A DNA stretch of 64,000 nt from Leptobrachium leishanense (taxonomy: Eukaryota > Chordata > Amphibia > Anura > Megophryidae). The stretch lies in assembly GCA_009667805.1 (NCBI GenBank), contig CM019066.1:331768077-331832076 (forward strand). Direction: 5' to 3'. A program made the translations under genes and the position numbers. Of this stretch, positions 34,816 through 47,247 are shown piece by piece (positions within the stretch are counted from its first letter, which is position 1; each line of letters starts with the position of its first letter). The notes under the pieces were generated by a model. It did not search any database. It saw only the letters and a list, made by a program, of their open reading frames with translations, and had not been told where the DNA came from.

Positions 34816-35110
34816 CATTTAGGGCACTATTACAAAGTGCCCGCTAAATCAGGGGTAAGGTAAGGTTTCCCCTTAGCGTCCCCGTTTTAGCACCATATTA
34901 CAGGGCAGGTGCTGATTCTTTAGCCTGCCACGTAATGCAGCGCTAACTTGACGCTGCGAGTCCCACCCCCTGGAGTCCATAGGACTCCATGGAGGCTTTT
35001 GCTCTCTCGAAATCATGCAGGTCCGTGAAGATCGGAGACCGGGGACTATTTGTCCTACTCTGGTCCCGGTGGTCAGAAGCGGCAGATCAGCAAAGATTAC
35101 ATGATTATTG
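34816..35110 (-). mobile_element. AGGGCACT-family MITE fragment, reverse orientation
   Basis: It starts AGGGCACTATTACAAAGTGC, the inverted end of the family whose right end is at 39330 (AGTGCCCTA). It holds the family hairpin CTGGAGTCC…GGACTCCATGG (about 34971-34993). The other end is not recognisable. Confidence 0.55.
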
Positions 35111-36787
35111 GTCTTTGCCCAGGATCGAGAAATCTGATAAGGACTCTAAGGGAGATCTTAGGAATCACGGGCAGCAGCTGTTATCATCCACCCTGCTGAT
35201 GGCTAAATGAGCTCTGATGGGCGTCAAACAAACCCAACCAAAGCAAGCTGCTTCTGATGCGTGAATGTAGAGTTTATTTCCTTCACACACCAGGAACCTG
35301 CCTTAACCCCTTAATAACAGAAAATGCATCCAACATTTGCCTTAAAGTGCGTAATACAAATAAAAATAAATAAATAAAAATAAATTTGCAATAATAAACA
35401 GAATTTTTTTCTTTCATTCACCGAAGTTTTGTATACTCAGAGTTATTTAAAATAAAATTTGTAGGATCAGCACTCAGTTTTTATTTTTAGCAAATAATAA
35501 TAAAATCACTGTTTTTATTTTTTTGGTTTTTAAACTGAATAGTGTTTTATGTATACATCTTGTGGCTAATTTCTGGATTACACTTGTAATCATTAAATTT
35601 ATGGCCATTTTATTTGCCTCATTAATAGGAATATCTAAGGTTTATTCCATATTTATGGGATCGGTCACATATTTTGGATGTAGTAATGCCATATAGACAT
35701 ATTCCTAGTCATGATTAAAAACATTCATGTTTCCAGTCTGGTGTCCCACCAACCTGAAATGTCAATAGCTGCCACTGAACAATACTGCTGTATAAGGCCA
35801 AAACTTTCCAGACAGGACTACTTGTTTCTTCAGAGTTGACCTATGACAACCTTGTGGGCATCTTGTTGCCCTGATGGTGGTGGAGCCATATTAAGTTGGC
35901 TACTGGGTGATATTATCACTACTTTGACTGGCATCAATAGGGAAAAGAAATAAACAGACTTGAGTAACAGAGGGCCCTTGTCTCTGAGACATTTGACTAT
36001 TGCTAGGAACAGGTGTAATTCTCATGCCATTGGAACTGTGCCGAAAAGAATCATTGAAGTCTAGCTATCCAGAGGACCAGGAACAGCTGGCCAGAAGGAG
36101 AGAAAAAAACCTGTGTGCAAGCTGCAGATCAGGAGAATTTACACGCCACTTAACTTGAGTAAATACACACCAAAGGGCAGACCAGTGGCGCTATTACCTG
36201 TTCTCAGTGTTCTAATATACTGTAACTGTTTTGTTTTCCATCAGCCGTGAGGCTAATCCAGACATGGACCCCTTACTCAAGGTACCTAAAGCAGTATAAA
36301 CTACATCCACCTGAGGAGGCCCAACTAAAGCGGCAATGACCTCTGGGGTTGCTGTATCTCTCGTGCGGAGGAGACTATGTTGGTATTTCAGTTCTGGCCG
36401 CTCTTTTGGGAGGAAACAGACTGATTTGCATATGGTATAATCTTCTCTGACTTGGTATTATCAGACTCAAACCACATGAGAATGGATATACACCAAAGGA
36501 CAGACCACTGATCCTGTTGCCCATTTACACTGTGCTCTTAAACATGTTTTCCTTTTCTAATTACATGACACAAACACATACCTTCAGAAGCTACTGGAAG
36601 ACATCTGTGGCTTTGGCTACATGGCCTCCAAAATCTTAAATCAACTGTGTTGTTGCTACAATCACAAGATGCAGGACAAATCTTTGGAAACTGCTAAGGA
36701 GCAAGGTGGCTTGTAAAAAAATTATTGCTATTGCCATCTGTTGCAGATAGTTGTCCTGTCTCTTTCACCATCTTTTGCTATTGTCCA
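35111..36787. other. no recognisable feature
   Basis: AT-rich with A-rich runs near 35355-35400. No gene or known repeat seen. Confidence 0.45.
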
Positions 36788-37832
36788 TGTAGCGCTCACT
36801 CCCGGAGGAGCCGCTGAAATTGAACCTCGGGTCAGTCTCCCCGCACTAGGGAATAAATATACTTCAGCACCGTTGTGGATTTTATAAATTATATAGTTTA
36901 CTAGAATAAATGGCCTATAATGAATAACACAGTGTTCGTAGATATATTTACAGTACTTCGTAATGCGGGAAACGCGCAGCAGAAAAGAAATACAATGCTT
37001 CGTATTTCGAGGAAACGCGCAGCGGAAAAGAAATACAAGGTTTCGTAATTCGAGAAACGCGCAGCGGAAAATAAATGGAAAATTATCTTTAACCCCTTTC
37101 TTAATCGGGGAGTGAGTCCCGCACAGGTTGTGTCCCGGAATGTAAGTGTGTGTGTGTGTTATGGTACACGGGTACACTATTCAACTGGCCAGTGAATTGC
37201 TTAAGAGGTATCTTCGACTAGTCAAGTTGGGGCCCTGTGGGTTTTGGAAACAAACAGCAGCGTGCTTTCTTGGTTTTGCAACGGCCTAGAAGGTCTCTCA
37301 CCCATCCGCCAGATACTTGAGGCTCCGCTGGACCCAGGACGTCTCTCCGCTCGATGTTGACTGGGCTCTCTCGGCTTCTGGATCCGCTGTCTGGCTTTAT
37401 GCTCCTGCCGCGACTTGTCCAGCTTACCGCCTGCTCTCCCAGTCCGATCGACTTGCGGTAGTCCTTACTCGGGGGTCCTCTGGCTTCCTCAATAGCAGCT
37501 TGGGTAATCTTGTGGATCACTGGGTCTCCCTTTGGTAAGGCTGAGTAACCCAATCTGCAACTCCGTTAGGCCGCACCTGCGCTCCGGCCTGGACGCTGTT
37601 ACGTTCTGCAGCACTGTGTCTTGTCTCTCTCACTCCCTGGCGCGCTCTGCCAGCTCTCTCCACGAGGCTCAGGATGTAAGTCTCTCTGCCCCACCCACTT
37701 CCTGTGTCCGTTCCCAAAGCATGCCAGGAAATGTAGTCCCAATGTAACATTCAGTGTCTCACATTGCGCTTGTCTCCCTCCGGTGGCCAAAAATAGGTAC
37801 TGCCACAATAAAGAATTAACCACAGCGCTACA
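36788..37832. mobile_element. solo LTR or long inverted-end element (TGTAGCGCT ends)
   Basis: The ends are TGTAGCGCT and AGCGCTACA, a perfect 9-bp inverted pair, flanked by TCCA on both sides (36784-36787 and 37833-37836). TG…CA ends, a 4-bp duplication and about 1045 bp suit a solo LTR, perhaps read on the minus strand. A minus-strand frame (37553-37218, 111 residues) has no recognised domain. A three-copy tandem repeat lies at 36955-37078. Confidence 0.55.
36955..37078. repeat. three-copy tandem repeat, about 45-50 bp unit
   Basis: Each copy contains TTCGTA, then GGGAAACGCGCAGC or a variant, then GAAAAGAAATACAA. It is inside the LTR-like element. Confidence 0.8.
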
Positions 37833-38581
37833 TCCACTTTTCAGAATGTAGACAATGGCACTGTCCTAAATTGCCAAGGGCAAATGTGGAGCTGTTGACA
37901 CAGTGTGTAATGTAATTTTGCACTGCAGTCATCAATACGATGAACTCAACCCTGCAGAATTTCTCTCTGCAGAAAACCTTCAATTTTATGGGATTTTCAG
38001 ACCTAGAAGTCACCAAGTTATATTTTTGGGAATCCTATTCTTTGGGGTATAATTAGTGGAGAGGATGCCTGTGAAACATGTGTATTCACTCTCGACTGGG
38101 GGTGACATTTCCCACACATTCTCCACCAGATCTACTCACCTTTCACATCCCAGTTTTGTCTTTTTTCCCATGGTAAAACAGTCTGTAGACTGTCATTCTA
38201 ACTGGGAAATGCCAGATGCCTTGTGGCATTATTGTATAACAAGATGACATCTCCAAAATTCTTAACCTCAACACAGCTGGTTAGCATGTGGTTGTAAAAG
38301 TAGGGTCATGAGACTCGGTTGTTTCTCCACCATCTCTATATTACAATTATGTTAGTCTTCGGATATCATTTTATGAAATCGATCAAAATTAATGACAAAG
38401 TGACTTTGGAGGCTTTCAATTTAGAATGTAGACATTGGTATCAAATGTTGCTATGAACTCCAGGAGCCGGTCCAGGCAGCGCATGACATCACTAACTATG
38501 TCAATGAGTGCCTACCAAATATGCTGACTTGAGATGCTAACACAGCAGCCCAGTCAGAATAGAATCAGTAATATGGAAATG
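37833..38581. other. no recognisable feature
   Basis: Unique-looking AT-rich DNA with no motif-bearing frame. Confidence 0.45.
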
Positions 38582-39330
38582 CTAAGGACTCTATCACCTC
38601 CTTCAAGCTAACACTAGCATCAGCATTAGCGTTTGCTTAAAGGAGGTCATAGCGCTGCACCCACATCGCCTTCGAATCGCTAACGGATTAAAAAAACCCA
38701 ATAGTGCTCATTAATTTGCAATTCGTAGCATGAGTTTACTGTACTTTGCGCTCCTTATATCTAACATGGGGAGCGCAAAGTGCAAGCACAGAGTAACTAG
38801 CGTTAGGATCACTTGGTCCTAACGTTATTTAATAAGAGCTGGCGCTAACGAAAAAGTTACCGCCAGCTCAGAGGTGTAGGTAACGGATTGCGCTGCTGCA
38901 GAATCTTTTACCTGCAGCTCAAAATCCCCCCAAAAAATCAGATACTCATCTCTCTTCCTGCGGCAAGAACAGCGGCCCAATCTGCTGCTTCTGGCTGCCG
39001 AGAGCAGAGAGAGACTGGGGGAAGAAAGTCCCCTGTCTCACTCCACGATCACTCCGATGACCAGCAGGATCTCGCGAGATCCTTCCGGTCATGTGACCCG
39101 GCAGCACAATCCTCCATGGTGTCCTATGGATGCCATGGAGGGGATACTGGGGATGCGCTATAGCGCTGCCCCCAGCATCCGCGAGCTTAGCGATCGCTAA
39201 GGGGCAGGCTGCCGGACTCAGCGCCTGCCCCGCGATCTGCTGGGGAAAACGGGACGCAAAGGGGAAATTAGCAAGCTAATTTTCCCACTTCGCGTCCCGG
39301 TTTTAGCGAAGGCAACATGAGAGTGCCCTA
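38582..39330 (+). mobile_element. AGGGCACT-family MITE, chain of hairpins
   Basis: The best copy of the family; the right end AGTGCCCTA is at 39322-39330. Successive hairpins include GCGCTCC…GGAGCGC (38748-38778), the GTTAGGATC…TCCTAAC pair (about 38809-38824), GAGCTGGCG…CCAGCTC (38838-38870), a CATGG-type hairpin near 39115-39140, GGATACTGGGG…CCCAGCATCC, and GGGGCAGGC…GCCTGCCCC. A final long one pairs ACGGGACGCAAAGGGGAAA with its complement before 39303. Non-coding. Confidence 0.65.
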
Positions 39331-39385
39331 AGTGTTTTCGGCTTGCTCAATTATTTTTCCTTAGCAGTGTCCTGGTACCAACAAG

Positions 39386-39946
39386 GGGCCCTAATCCATG
39401 GCTGTCCCTAAAATAACTACACTATTTTATACACTACTACTCCTATCTTATCTTAGTCTTGCCTTCCCTGAGAAATACTTTGTCCTCAAAGCTGGTGTTA
39501 AGTTATTTTGCTTTTGTAAAATCACTTAATACCCTTTGAACCCCACCAAAAATCCCATATTCACCTCTCATCTCACAGTAGAAAAGGAAGCGTGATCTTC
39601 CGCTTTCTGGCAGCAGAGAGAGTCTGGGAACAAATGGTTCCTAGTCTCCCTCCGCGATTGCTATGCGGCTCTGCGCTATCTTGCGTGAGCAAATTTGGAA
39701 AGAGCTCACAGCCAGGACATGCTGGGCTCCATAGAGTCCTATGGACTCCAGGATCCGATACTTGCAACAGCATGCAGCACCCCTGTCAGTATCTGGAAGC
39801 CTTGCGGTTCGTTCCAGGGTTCGACGCTAACACAGCCCTTACCCCACAATAAGTACAGTAAAACAGAAATGGTAAGGAAAATCTGCAGGTGCAGATTTTC
39901 TTAACTACCATCTCTGTTTTACCGACAACTATGGAATAGGGACCCA
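39386..39946. mobile_element. GGGCCCTA-type MITE
   Basis: It starts GGGCCCTAATCCATGG and ends ACTATGGAATAGGGACCC. It has the hairpin TTAAGTTATTTTGC…AAAATCACTTAA (39489-39530) and CTCCATAGAGTCCTATGGA near 39728, and it ends with a GGAAAATCTGCAGGTGCAGATTTTC palindrome region (39877-39902). Related to 18398 and the AGGGCACT family. Confidence 0.5.
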
Positions 39947-40221
39947 AAACTTTGGCTTGTATTTGGCACACTGTGTTTCATGAATTAAAGGAGTATGTAT
40001 AAATTGCTGAGCGGTGAATTGCCATGTATTTTTAAAAAGTGCACAAAGTCCCAAACCAAAGAGTGGTAAGTAATATATGTCTGTATTAGTATCTACTTTA
40101 TATCTATAATCAAAAATGGTACTAGTCATAAGGCCGATTTTTTTCTATATACACATTTATTTACTTATCAGTATAACGTACAAGGTTTTTCTCGAATAAA
40201 CATAACAGCTCCATAGACTAT

Positions 40222-40890
40222 GGGCTACATTACATTGTTGGTGCTAACATTAGCGCTCACACCTGAGTCTTGGTAGGCTCCGCATATTACAATCCAAATG
40301 CTAACGGGTTAATAAACCCGTTAGTGTTTGGAATCTTGCGTTTTTCAGAGCGAGGTTACTGTACTTTGCGCTCCCTATACTTAACATGAGGAGCGCAAAG
40401 TATTAATTTACGTTAGTATTACAATATACTAACGCAAATTAATGTCAGGCTGCGGTTAGCATTAAGTTAACCACAGCCAGGACTTGGTGCTAACGGATTC
40501 CGCTGGTGTAGAATCCGTCAGGACCAAGCAGAAACCCCCCAAATTCAATCAGATACTCACCTACTATCCCGCGACGAGGACCACGGCTCCTCATCCAGCA
40601 GGAACAGGGAGATACTGGGGGAAAAAGTCTGCCAGTCTCCCCCTGCGGATCACAACACCGACCCCCCGGATCTTGCGAGGCCATGTAGGTCATGTGACCG
40701 GTGTTGTCTGCTTCAGTGGAGTCCTATGTACTCCATGGAGAGGATGCGCGTGGCAGCACTTGGCTTAGTGCCCGGTAACAATGCAGGCAGCTTTTTAAGC
40801 GTCTGCATTGTAATATCGCGCAAAAACAGGGGCACAAAGGAGGAACCTGCGCTTTTTCCGCACACTCGCCCCATCAAGGCACCTCTTGGT
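40222..40890 (+). mobile_element. AGGGCACT-family MITE, right end lost
   Basis: It carries GCTAACGGGTTAATAAACCC, GGTTACTGTACTTTGCGCTC, AACATGAGGAGCGCAAAGT and TGGAGTCCTATGTACTCC in the same order as 38582-39330. It merges into a palindrome at 40878. Confidence 0.6.
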
Positions 40891-40957
40891 AGAGTGAGTC
40901 CTCAGAGGAGCAGCTTTTGGTACATTGGTTAGGACTCACTCTACCGAGAGGTGCCTT
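40878..40957. repeat. palindrome with 26-bp arms
   Basis: AAGGCACCTCTTGGTAGAGT and following bases pair with the complement ending at 40957. The loop is TCAGAGGAGCAGCTTTTGG-like sequence. Only one arm mismatch is apparent. Confidence 0.8.
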
Positions 40958-41590
40958 TATGGGCGATTGAGCTTACGCTTCAATGGCCATTTAAGCAAAC
41001 TAAAACCTCTGACAGTGTTTTGTTGCACATGGAAATATATAGAAATGAGCGCAGATAACACATTTTTTTCTTGTTATGTTTTATACATGAACTGGGTTGT
41101 TACTCCTGGCTGTGGCAGATGCTTTGGTGAGTACAGGCGCGATGCCATTTTTTCTGTATGAATGTATATTATGCTGTAACACCAGTTAGTCATTTTTGCT
41201 GCTGTTCCTTTTTCCATGTTTTTGTTTTCAACCCCAAATGGGAAGTGCTTGGTGCGTGTATAAATAAAACCCACCATTTTTCTGCCTCGTCTCAGCTGAA
41301 AAGCAGCAGAAGGGCATGCAGTTGCTCAGAGGAGCAGCTTTTGGTACATTGGTTAGGACTCACTCTACCGAGAGGTGCCTTTATGGGCAATTGAGCTTAC
41401 GCTTCAATGGCCATTTAAGCAAACTAAAACCTCTGACAGTGTTTTGTTGCACATGGAAATATATAGAAATGAGTGCAGATAACACATTTTTTTTCTTGTT
41501 ATGTTTTATACATTAACTGGGTTGTTACTCCTGGCTGTGGCAGCTGCTCTGGTGAGTACAGGCGCAACGCCATTTTTTCTGTATGTATGC
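40902..41590. repeat. direct repeat of about 265 bp, two copies 420 bp apart
   Basis: The copies begin TCAGAGGAGCAGCTTTTGGT at about 40902 and 41325 and remain nearly identical through GGTGAGTACAGGCGC and CCATTTTTTCTGTATG. About 155 bp separates them. The arrangement is a tandem duplication or an element with short direct terminal repeats; no coding sequence is seen. Confidence 0.85.
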
Positions 41591-41599
41591 ATAATTATT

Positions 41600-41840
41600 A
41601 ATTATAACGCATAAAAAAGCAAAAAACCAACTGATCCAAATCGGCGAAATCCTCTGAATCGGCAAAATGATCTGAATCGTCAAAATGATCTGAATCACCG
41701 AATCAATCCGAATCACCTAATGTCAATCCCAATCACTGAATCAAAATGATCCGAAACTAAAGAAAAACTGTCTGAAATGAACCGAAATGAAAAAAACACC
41801 CGAAATAAAAACGAAACAAAAAAAGACATGCACATCCCTA
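41600..41840 (+). mobile_element. right-end remnant of a TAGGGATGTGC hAT element
   Basis: It ends ATGCACATCCCTA at 41840. Before it is a run of GAATC(A/G)(C/G)C/AAAATGATCTGAATC phrases (an 18-19 bp imperfect tandem repeat at about 41635-41735). No matching left end is nearby. Confidence 0.55.
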
Positions 41841-43928
41841 ATACATAACACAGAGTACAGGCACAGGGTGACTTCAACATAGGAGAGGGCAGGGAAATAA
41901 TTTAGAACATCAGGCCTGCAACTCCCAAATACATCTCTAGGCTCATGTACCCCAAGTTCAAAGTGGCACGTCACAATTGCAATTAGTGAATGACCGTGTA
42001 TGCGATCATTTAACAGAGGTATTGCCATATCAGTACTGAAGTATCCTTCAGTGATATTAGACCTAGTAACGCCATTAAAAAAATATCTTTAAATTACCAG
42101 TACACCTTTTCGATCAATCAAATGTACTTTTACATTTCTTGAGTCTTTGCTTTCCATGGGAGGGTCATTACACCAGGAAGGTTATAATCTCTTGCAGAAG
42201 TGTCCTTGCATATTCATTGCTGTGGCCATCACACTTTTAATGGAGTTTCCAGACCCTCTATAATCCATTCTGGATTTTGTAACATTTCAATTTAGACATT
42301 TCTTACCCTCCCAGCCCCCCCAAGCCTGAAGCTGTCCTTTCTTATAATTTATGTCACCACCTCTCCTATTTTCAAATCTCATTTGATAAAACAACTTTTA
42401 CCCTTGTCTCTGACTCTTTTCCATTACCTTGATTGAAATCTTTGAATACTCTAGTTTATAACTGTTTGTAACTTATCTTATTCTGGACATATTTATACCG
42501 ACTTGTGATGGAAATATATATGTATAAAAAAACGTAGCACTAGAAACAAGTAACAAGTAACAAATTCATGATCAAAATGTGACAGCTTCTATTTATTAAT
42601 TCCCAAATTTAATTCATCAAGAGGGCTGCGATGCTAACTTGTTGAAAGCAGATGGATTTTCCCCGCATGGCCACTCGAAGGGGTTAACTTTATAGTTTTA
42701 ATATCTCCCTAAGAAATTGAATTTCTTTTTGTTGTTTACTCCTTTAAGGATAATGGCAAAGTGAGAATGAAGGTCAAATATTTCATCGTGCAAAGTCTTT
42801 TAAATTGGGAATCCTGTTTGCATGCTAAGTTTCATGTCTCTAGGATTATTTGCGACTTGCAGGAGCGTTTGGGCATGAAGAACACATCCCTTGATGTCTT
42901 TAGTTGCAAATTGACACATCGATGAGTATATCTCGTGGTGAACGGCACGTCTTAAATCTGCTATGTTTATTGCCTAGGATGGGAAGTTTTTGATCTAGTT
43001 TATGGTGTTTTAGATTGCACCATATAGGTTTCATTATGTGAAAGGCCAATCAATTGCAAAATATGGAATGAGCCATTAAAGCATTAGCCATTTCAATGAA
43101 ATGAAGCAAAGCAATGGTACCAGAGGAAGGTGCCTTTCACATCCCCTGTTTTTACGTCTAACACTGGTAAAATACAAGAATTACTTGCATAGATTTCCTT
43201 TTTGGAACATGCTTCTATATTTTTCTTACAACTTGACCTGGTTACGGTAAGTTTGTGTAACGTTTGTTCGTTCTTACTAAATTTGATGCTAATACTGAGC
43301 AGAGTATAAAAAAGTTATACATATGGAAAGATCAAAAACATAGATGCACATACATTTATTCAGCTTGATACAAATAGATAGAAATATGTTTTTCTATTTA
43401 CACATATACATAAGCTTATTTATTACGCACATTCTTCTACTTCATCATATACATTTCACCATAGGAGTTATTTACTAACCACCATTGTGGCACCGTAGTT
43501 TACCTTTGTTGTTACCATGGTGATTTTCAGCTAGCCAAAATACAAAATTCAATAACGGCAGATTAAATTGATGTCAAAATATCAAACAATACTAAATAAC
43601 GACACCATCGTATTTTTACATATAATGAGTAAACTACGGCTATTCTGTACTTACCATTGTTTTACCATTGTTTGCAACATCGGGGAGTGTACTGCGGTAA
43701 TTTTTAAGTGACACTTTCCATTGATGTCCCATACACACTGCAGTGACAACGAAGGTAAAAACAAAATTTAACAACTGTGACTGACACTATGGCGGAGACT
43801 ATAGTGAATGCAACTTTTGGCAGAAACACCCTTAGAAATGCAAATAAAACTACGCTGAAGAACTCCTGGTGCAACTACAGTGGAAAGAACGGCGAAATGT
43901 GCAGAGAGCCACAATGCACGTTCCCTAA
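41841..43928. other. no recognisable gene
   Basis: AT-rich DNA. From about 43458 GGAGTTATTTACTAACC may begin an old MITE into which the 43929 element inserted. Nothing else is recognised. Confidence 0.4.
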
Positions 43929-44265
43929 GGCTGCGGTCACACGAGCGCATTGAGTGCGTCCGTGTGACCGCACCTCGCTGTGTCCGTCACAGCTTTGGGA
44001 TGGCACGGATGGGGAGGGCCACACGGTGTAGCGTGCACATTAGTTGCGCCCACTACATCGAATGTGATTTCAGTCTCCCGTCAAAAACTACGACAGACAT
44101 AGGACGGGGCTACAAAGTGTGATCCTCCATAGGAGGATCAAGCTTTGCAGTGCTGTACGCAATAACTGCGCTCAGCAAAGTGGCCACACGGCATCATAGT
44201 GGAAGGATTGTCCGCTCTCACAGACGTTCCTTCCGCTCTCAAAAACACCCGTGTGACCGCAGCCT
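43929..44265. mobile_element. MITE with GGCTGCGGTCACACG ends
   Basis: The inverted ends are GGCTGCGGTCACACG (43929) and CGTGTGACCGCAGCC (to 44264). Internal pairs such as GTGCGTCCGTGTGACC and ATCCTCCATAGGAGGAT are also seen. CTAA/CTAAG flanks both ends. About 337 bp and non-coding. Confidence 0.7.
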
Positions 44266-44586
44266 AAGTAGTAAATTCATCGTAATTTCACCTCACACGA
44301 TCCACCATAGTTCCTGAGTTTTACTGAAATAAATCCATCATTCTTGCAATGAAAGAACAGGGGTTAGAGAATAACCCTTCTTATACATAGTCTCCGGCCC
44401 ATATATATCATCTAAACATGTGCGATCTAGTACGATCCGAATCAATATTCAAATAAAATTTTGGAAATTAGGTTCAATCCAAAATCTGAATCACCGATAT
44501 GCAAACCGAATCACTCTGTAAATAAAATTTACCCATAATGATGAGAACAAATATGATTAGAATTGGCCAGATATGAATATAATTGG
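44266..44586. other. unrecognised, with hAT-like motifs
   Basis: The stretch at 44412-44520 (CATGTGCGATC, CCGAATCA, AATCTGAATCACCG) looks like a worn hAT end. The last 60 bp of the window are similar. Confidence 0.35.
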
Positions 44587-45099
44587 TTTATTAGTAGGGA
44601 TGTGCGTTTCGGGTTTCGGAATTTCGGAATTTTCACGAAATTTCCCGATTCGGGTCTTTCGATTCGACCGAAATTCCGAAAATATTTAGACCCGAAAACA
44701 GCCGAATCGAAAAGGTTTCCGAGCCGAAACGAATTTTTTTCGGAATTTTCGAATGAACTTGAAATGTCATCGAAATCTATTGCTTTGAAACGAGAACAGA
44801 CTTTCCGAAAAACGAAAAGTTCCGAAATCCGAAAAGTTTCGAAATCCGAAAAGTTTTCCGAGCCAAATCGAAAAATTTTCGGAATTTTCAAATGGACTTG
44901 AAAAAGTTGAAATGTGTCAAATCGAAATTTATTTTCCCTCTATAGTCTATTCATGATTTCAGTTCCATTCGGGATTTCGGTTCCAGTCTGGACATCGTAA
45001 TCGTATTATTTAACTATTATATCTGTTATATCGCTGATTCTGTAAAGTTTGTATGTGTAAAATGTAAATGCGTTTTTTTTTCACTGATCCGATAGGAAT

Positions 45100-45244
45100 T
45101 GTCGTATTTGGGTCAGAATCGCCGATTCGACCGCGGGTCGCGCATATGCGCGCGCGAACGCACGCGGAGATCGTAACTTTATTGAGCAAACTTTTATTGA
45201 CAACTTTTTGAACAAAATATTGTTTGTTATTATTATTCATCAAA
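45100..45244 (+). promoter_or_regulatory. GC-rich palindromic leader upstream of the Myb-like gene
   Basis: GACCGCGGGTCGCGCATATG and CGCGCGCGAACGCACGCG (about 45129-45166) form a CpG-rich palindromic patch in otherwise AT-rich DNA, 80-110 bp before the ATG. It is a candidate core promoter or transposase-binding region. There is no clear TATA box. This is inference from position and composition only. Confidence 0.25.
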
Positions 45245-47202
45245 ATGGCCGCTGCAAGCAGTAGCACCTCATCGGCAGATTCGTCACCAGCAGCACCCAA
45301 GAAGAAACGAGCCACAAACATGGCATTTGAGGAGATGCTGGAGCTTGTGCGCATCTTCGATTACAAGGATTATGATTGCAGTAAGGGCCCTTACCGCAGG
45401 AAGTGTAATGCGAGGAAGGATCGAATCCTACAGAAGGTACGCTCCACCATTTTGGAGAGGTTTGGAAAGGAACGCACGAAGGACCAGCTGAGGAAACGCT
45501 GGTCGGATTTGAAGGTTCGAGAGCAGAAGCAGCTGAGGCGCATCCGGCGCATCATAGCGAAACGTAAGTGTCAAGTTATATTGTAAAGCGCTGCGCAAAC
45601 TGTTGGCGCTATATAAATCCTGTATAATATAATGTGCTTGCATGTGCTAATGTGCACAGAAATACGTTGATTTATCTAGTCCTTTTTTCATGCAATGTGA
45701 TTGTGTATAGCTTTGCGTTTTCACGACTCGTCATACATGCATTTTTGCCATAGCTCTTCCTTTTTTGATTTTACGTATTCGTGAAAATTGTGATATTTGA
45801 TGTATGTAGGTGAAGTTAACAATGCTGGATTTCTTTTGGCACTGTGTGTAGTCTGTAGTGTGCTGGGGGGGGGAGTTGTGATTGGAGTGAATGCATACGA
45901 GATGACCCGCAGCTTGCCAATATTGTTCCCACCTGCGCATCAATAAAAATCTCTGCGTCTCTGCTAAGTGAATAGGATGGGACATGTAGTTCTTCTGAAG
46001 GTGCATCCAACAGAGCCTGCGTTCATAAGCTGCACAGCTCAGCAGCAGCTGCTGCAGCAGTGTCACTGAATGCTTTAGATGCAAATTTCAAAACAAAATG
46101 GTGGATTTCTGTTGTTTCTGCAATATCCAGTTTTATTCGCAGAAACTGAAAGTGAAACTGAGGCTGAGGCCATCTATAAAATAACTAAAAGCAGTCACAC
46201 AATGCGCTTTGTACGCACACAACACAAATAATAGTTTTTTATTGAATAAACGTAATGTTTACTTCTGAAAAAAAATATAAATGAACGGTAATATATGTCT
46301 GTGTGCAATATATGTATGAGATGGGAGTAGTGGGGGGGGGGTCAAGCTGAGGCCTGTTCAATACCTCAGCCGCTGCAAGTGCTAAGTTAGCAACTTGCCA
46401 TTGAACGCCGTTCAATCATCGCTCAGCATGCTAACCTAGCACTTGCAGCGACCCGAGGAGATGCTGAGTGTGACGTTTTAAAGATGGCCGCCGCCATGAA
46501 GCAGTAACAATGCCGTACAGCAAGATGGCCGCCGCCTCCAAGCATGTAATAATTCCATACAGCAATGTTATTTTGCGGTTTCTGTTAACCAAAGCACAAA
46601 ATATTTATTTATTATTTCCCCTGCACATAGACATATATTACAGTTCAAATTATATATTGTTTCAGAAGTAAACATAACGTTTATTCATTAAAAACGATCA
46701 TTTGAAGTGTGTGCGTACAAAACGGAATTGTGCTGACTGCTTCTCTTTATTACATTTTGTCCGAGTGATCCGAAAAACAATCTGAATTTTTCATTAAGAA
46801 ATCATCGGCCATTTTGGATTCAAAATTCGCATCCAGGGTTCAACGACACTGCTGCAGCAATTCAGCAGCTGCTGAGGTACTGAACAGGCCTCTGGTAGTG
46901 GGGTAGTGGAGGGGGTGTCGCAATACTTTCGGCAATATAGTGTATAGATATACCATTTTTTCCAGTCTGCATTATTTACGTGTTATTTTTTGAATCTGGC
47001 AGAAGACAGGAAGAAGGCCGCCGAATCTGCCCCGGCGGGCACCAGTGCCCCGGAGGAGGAGGAGGAGGAGGAGCCACGGGCATCCACCAGCGCTGGTATA
47101 TACTGTTTTATTTTGCAACGACTTTTGGTCAAAAACAGAAACATTTTTTGTTTACTGTATTTTAATTAAATTTTTTTATGTATAGCACAAGAGGAGCAGG
47201 AG

Positions 47203-47247
<45 letters not shown>

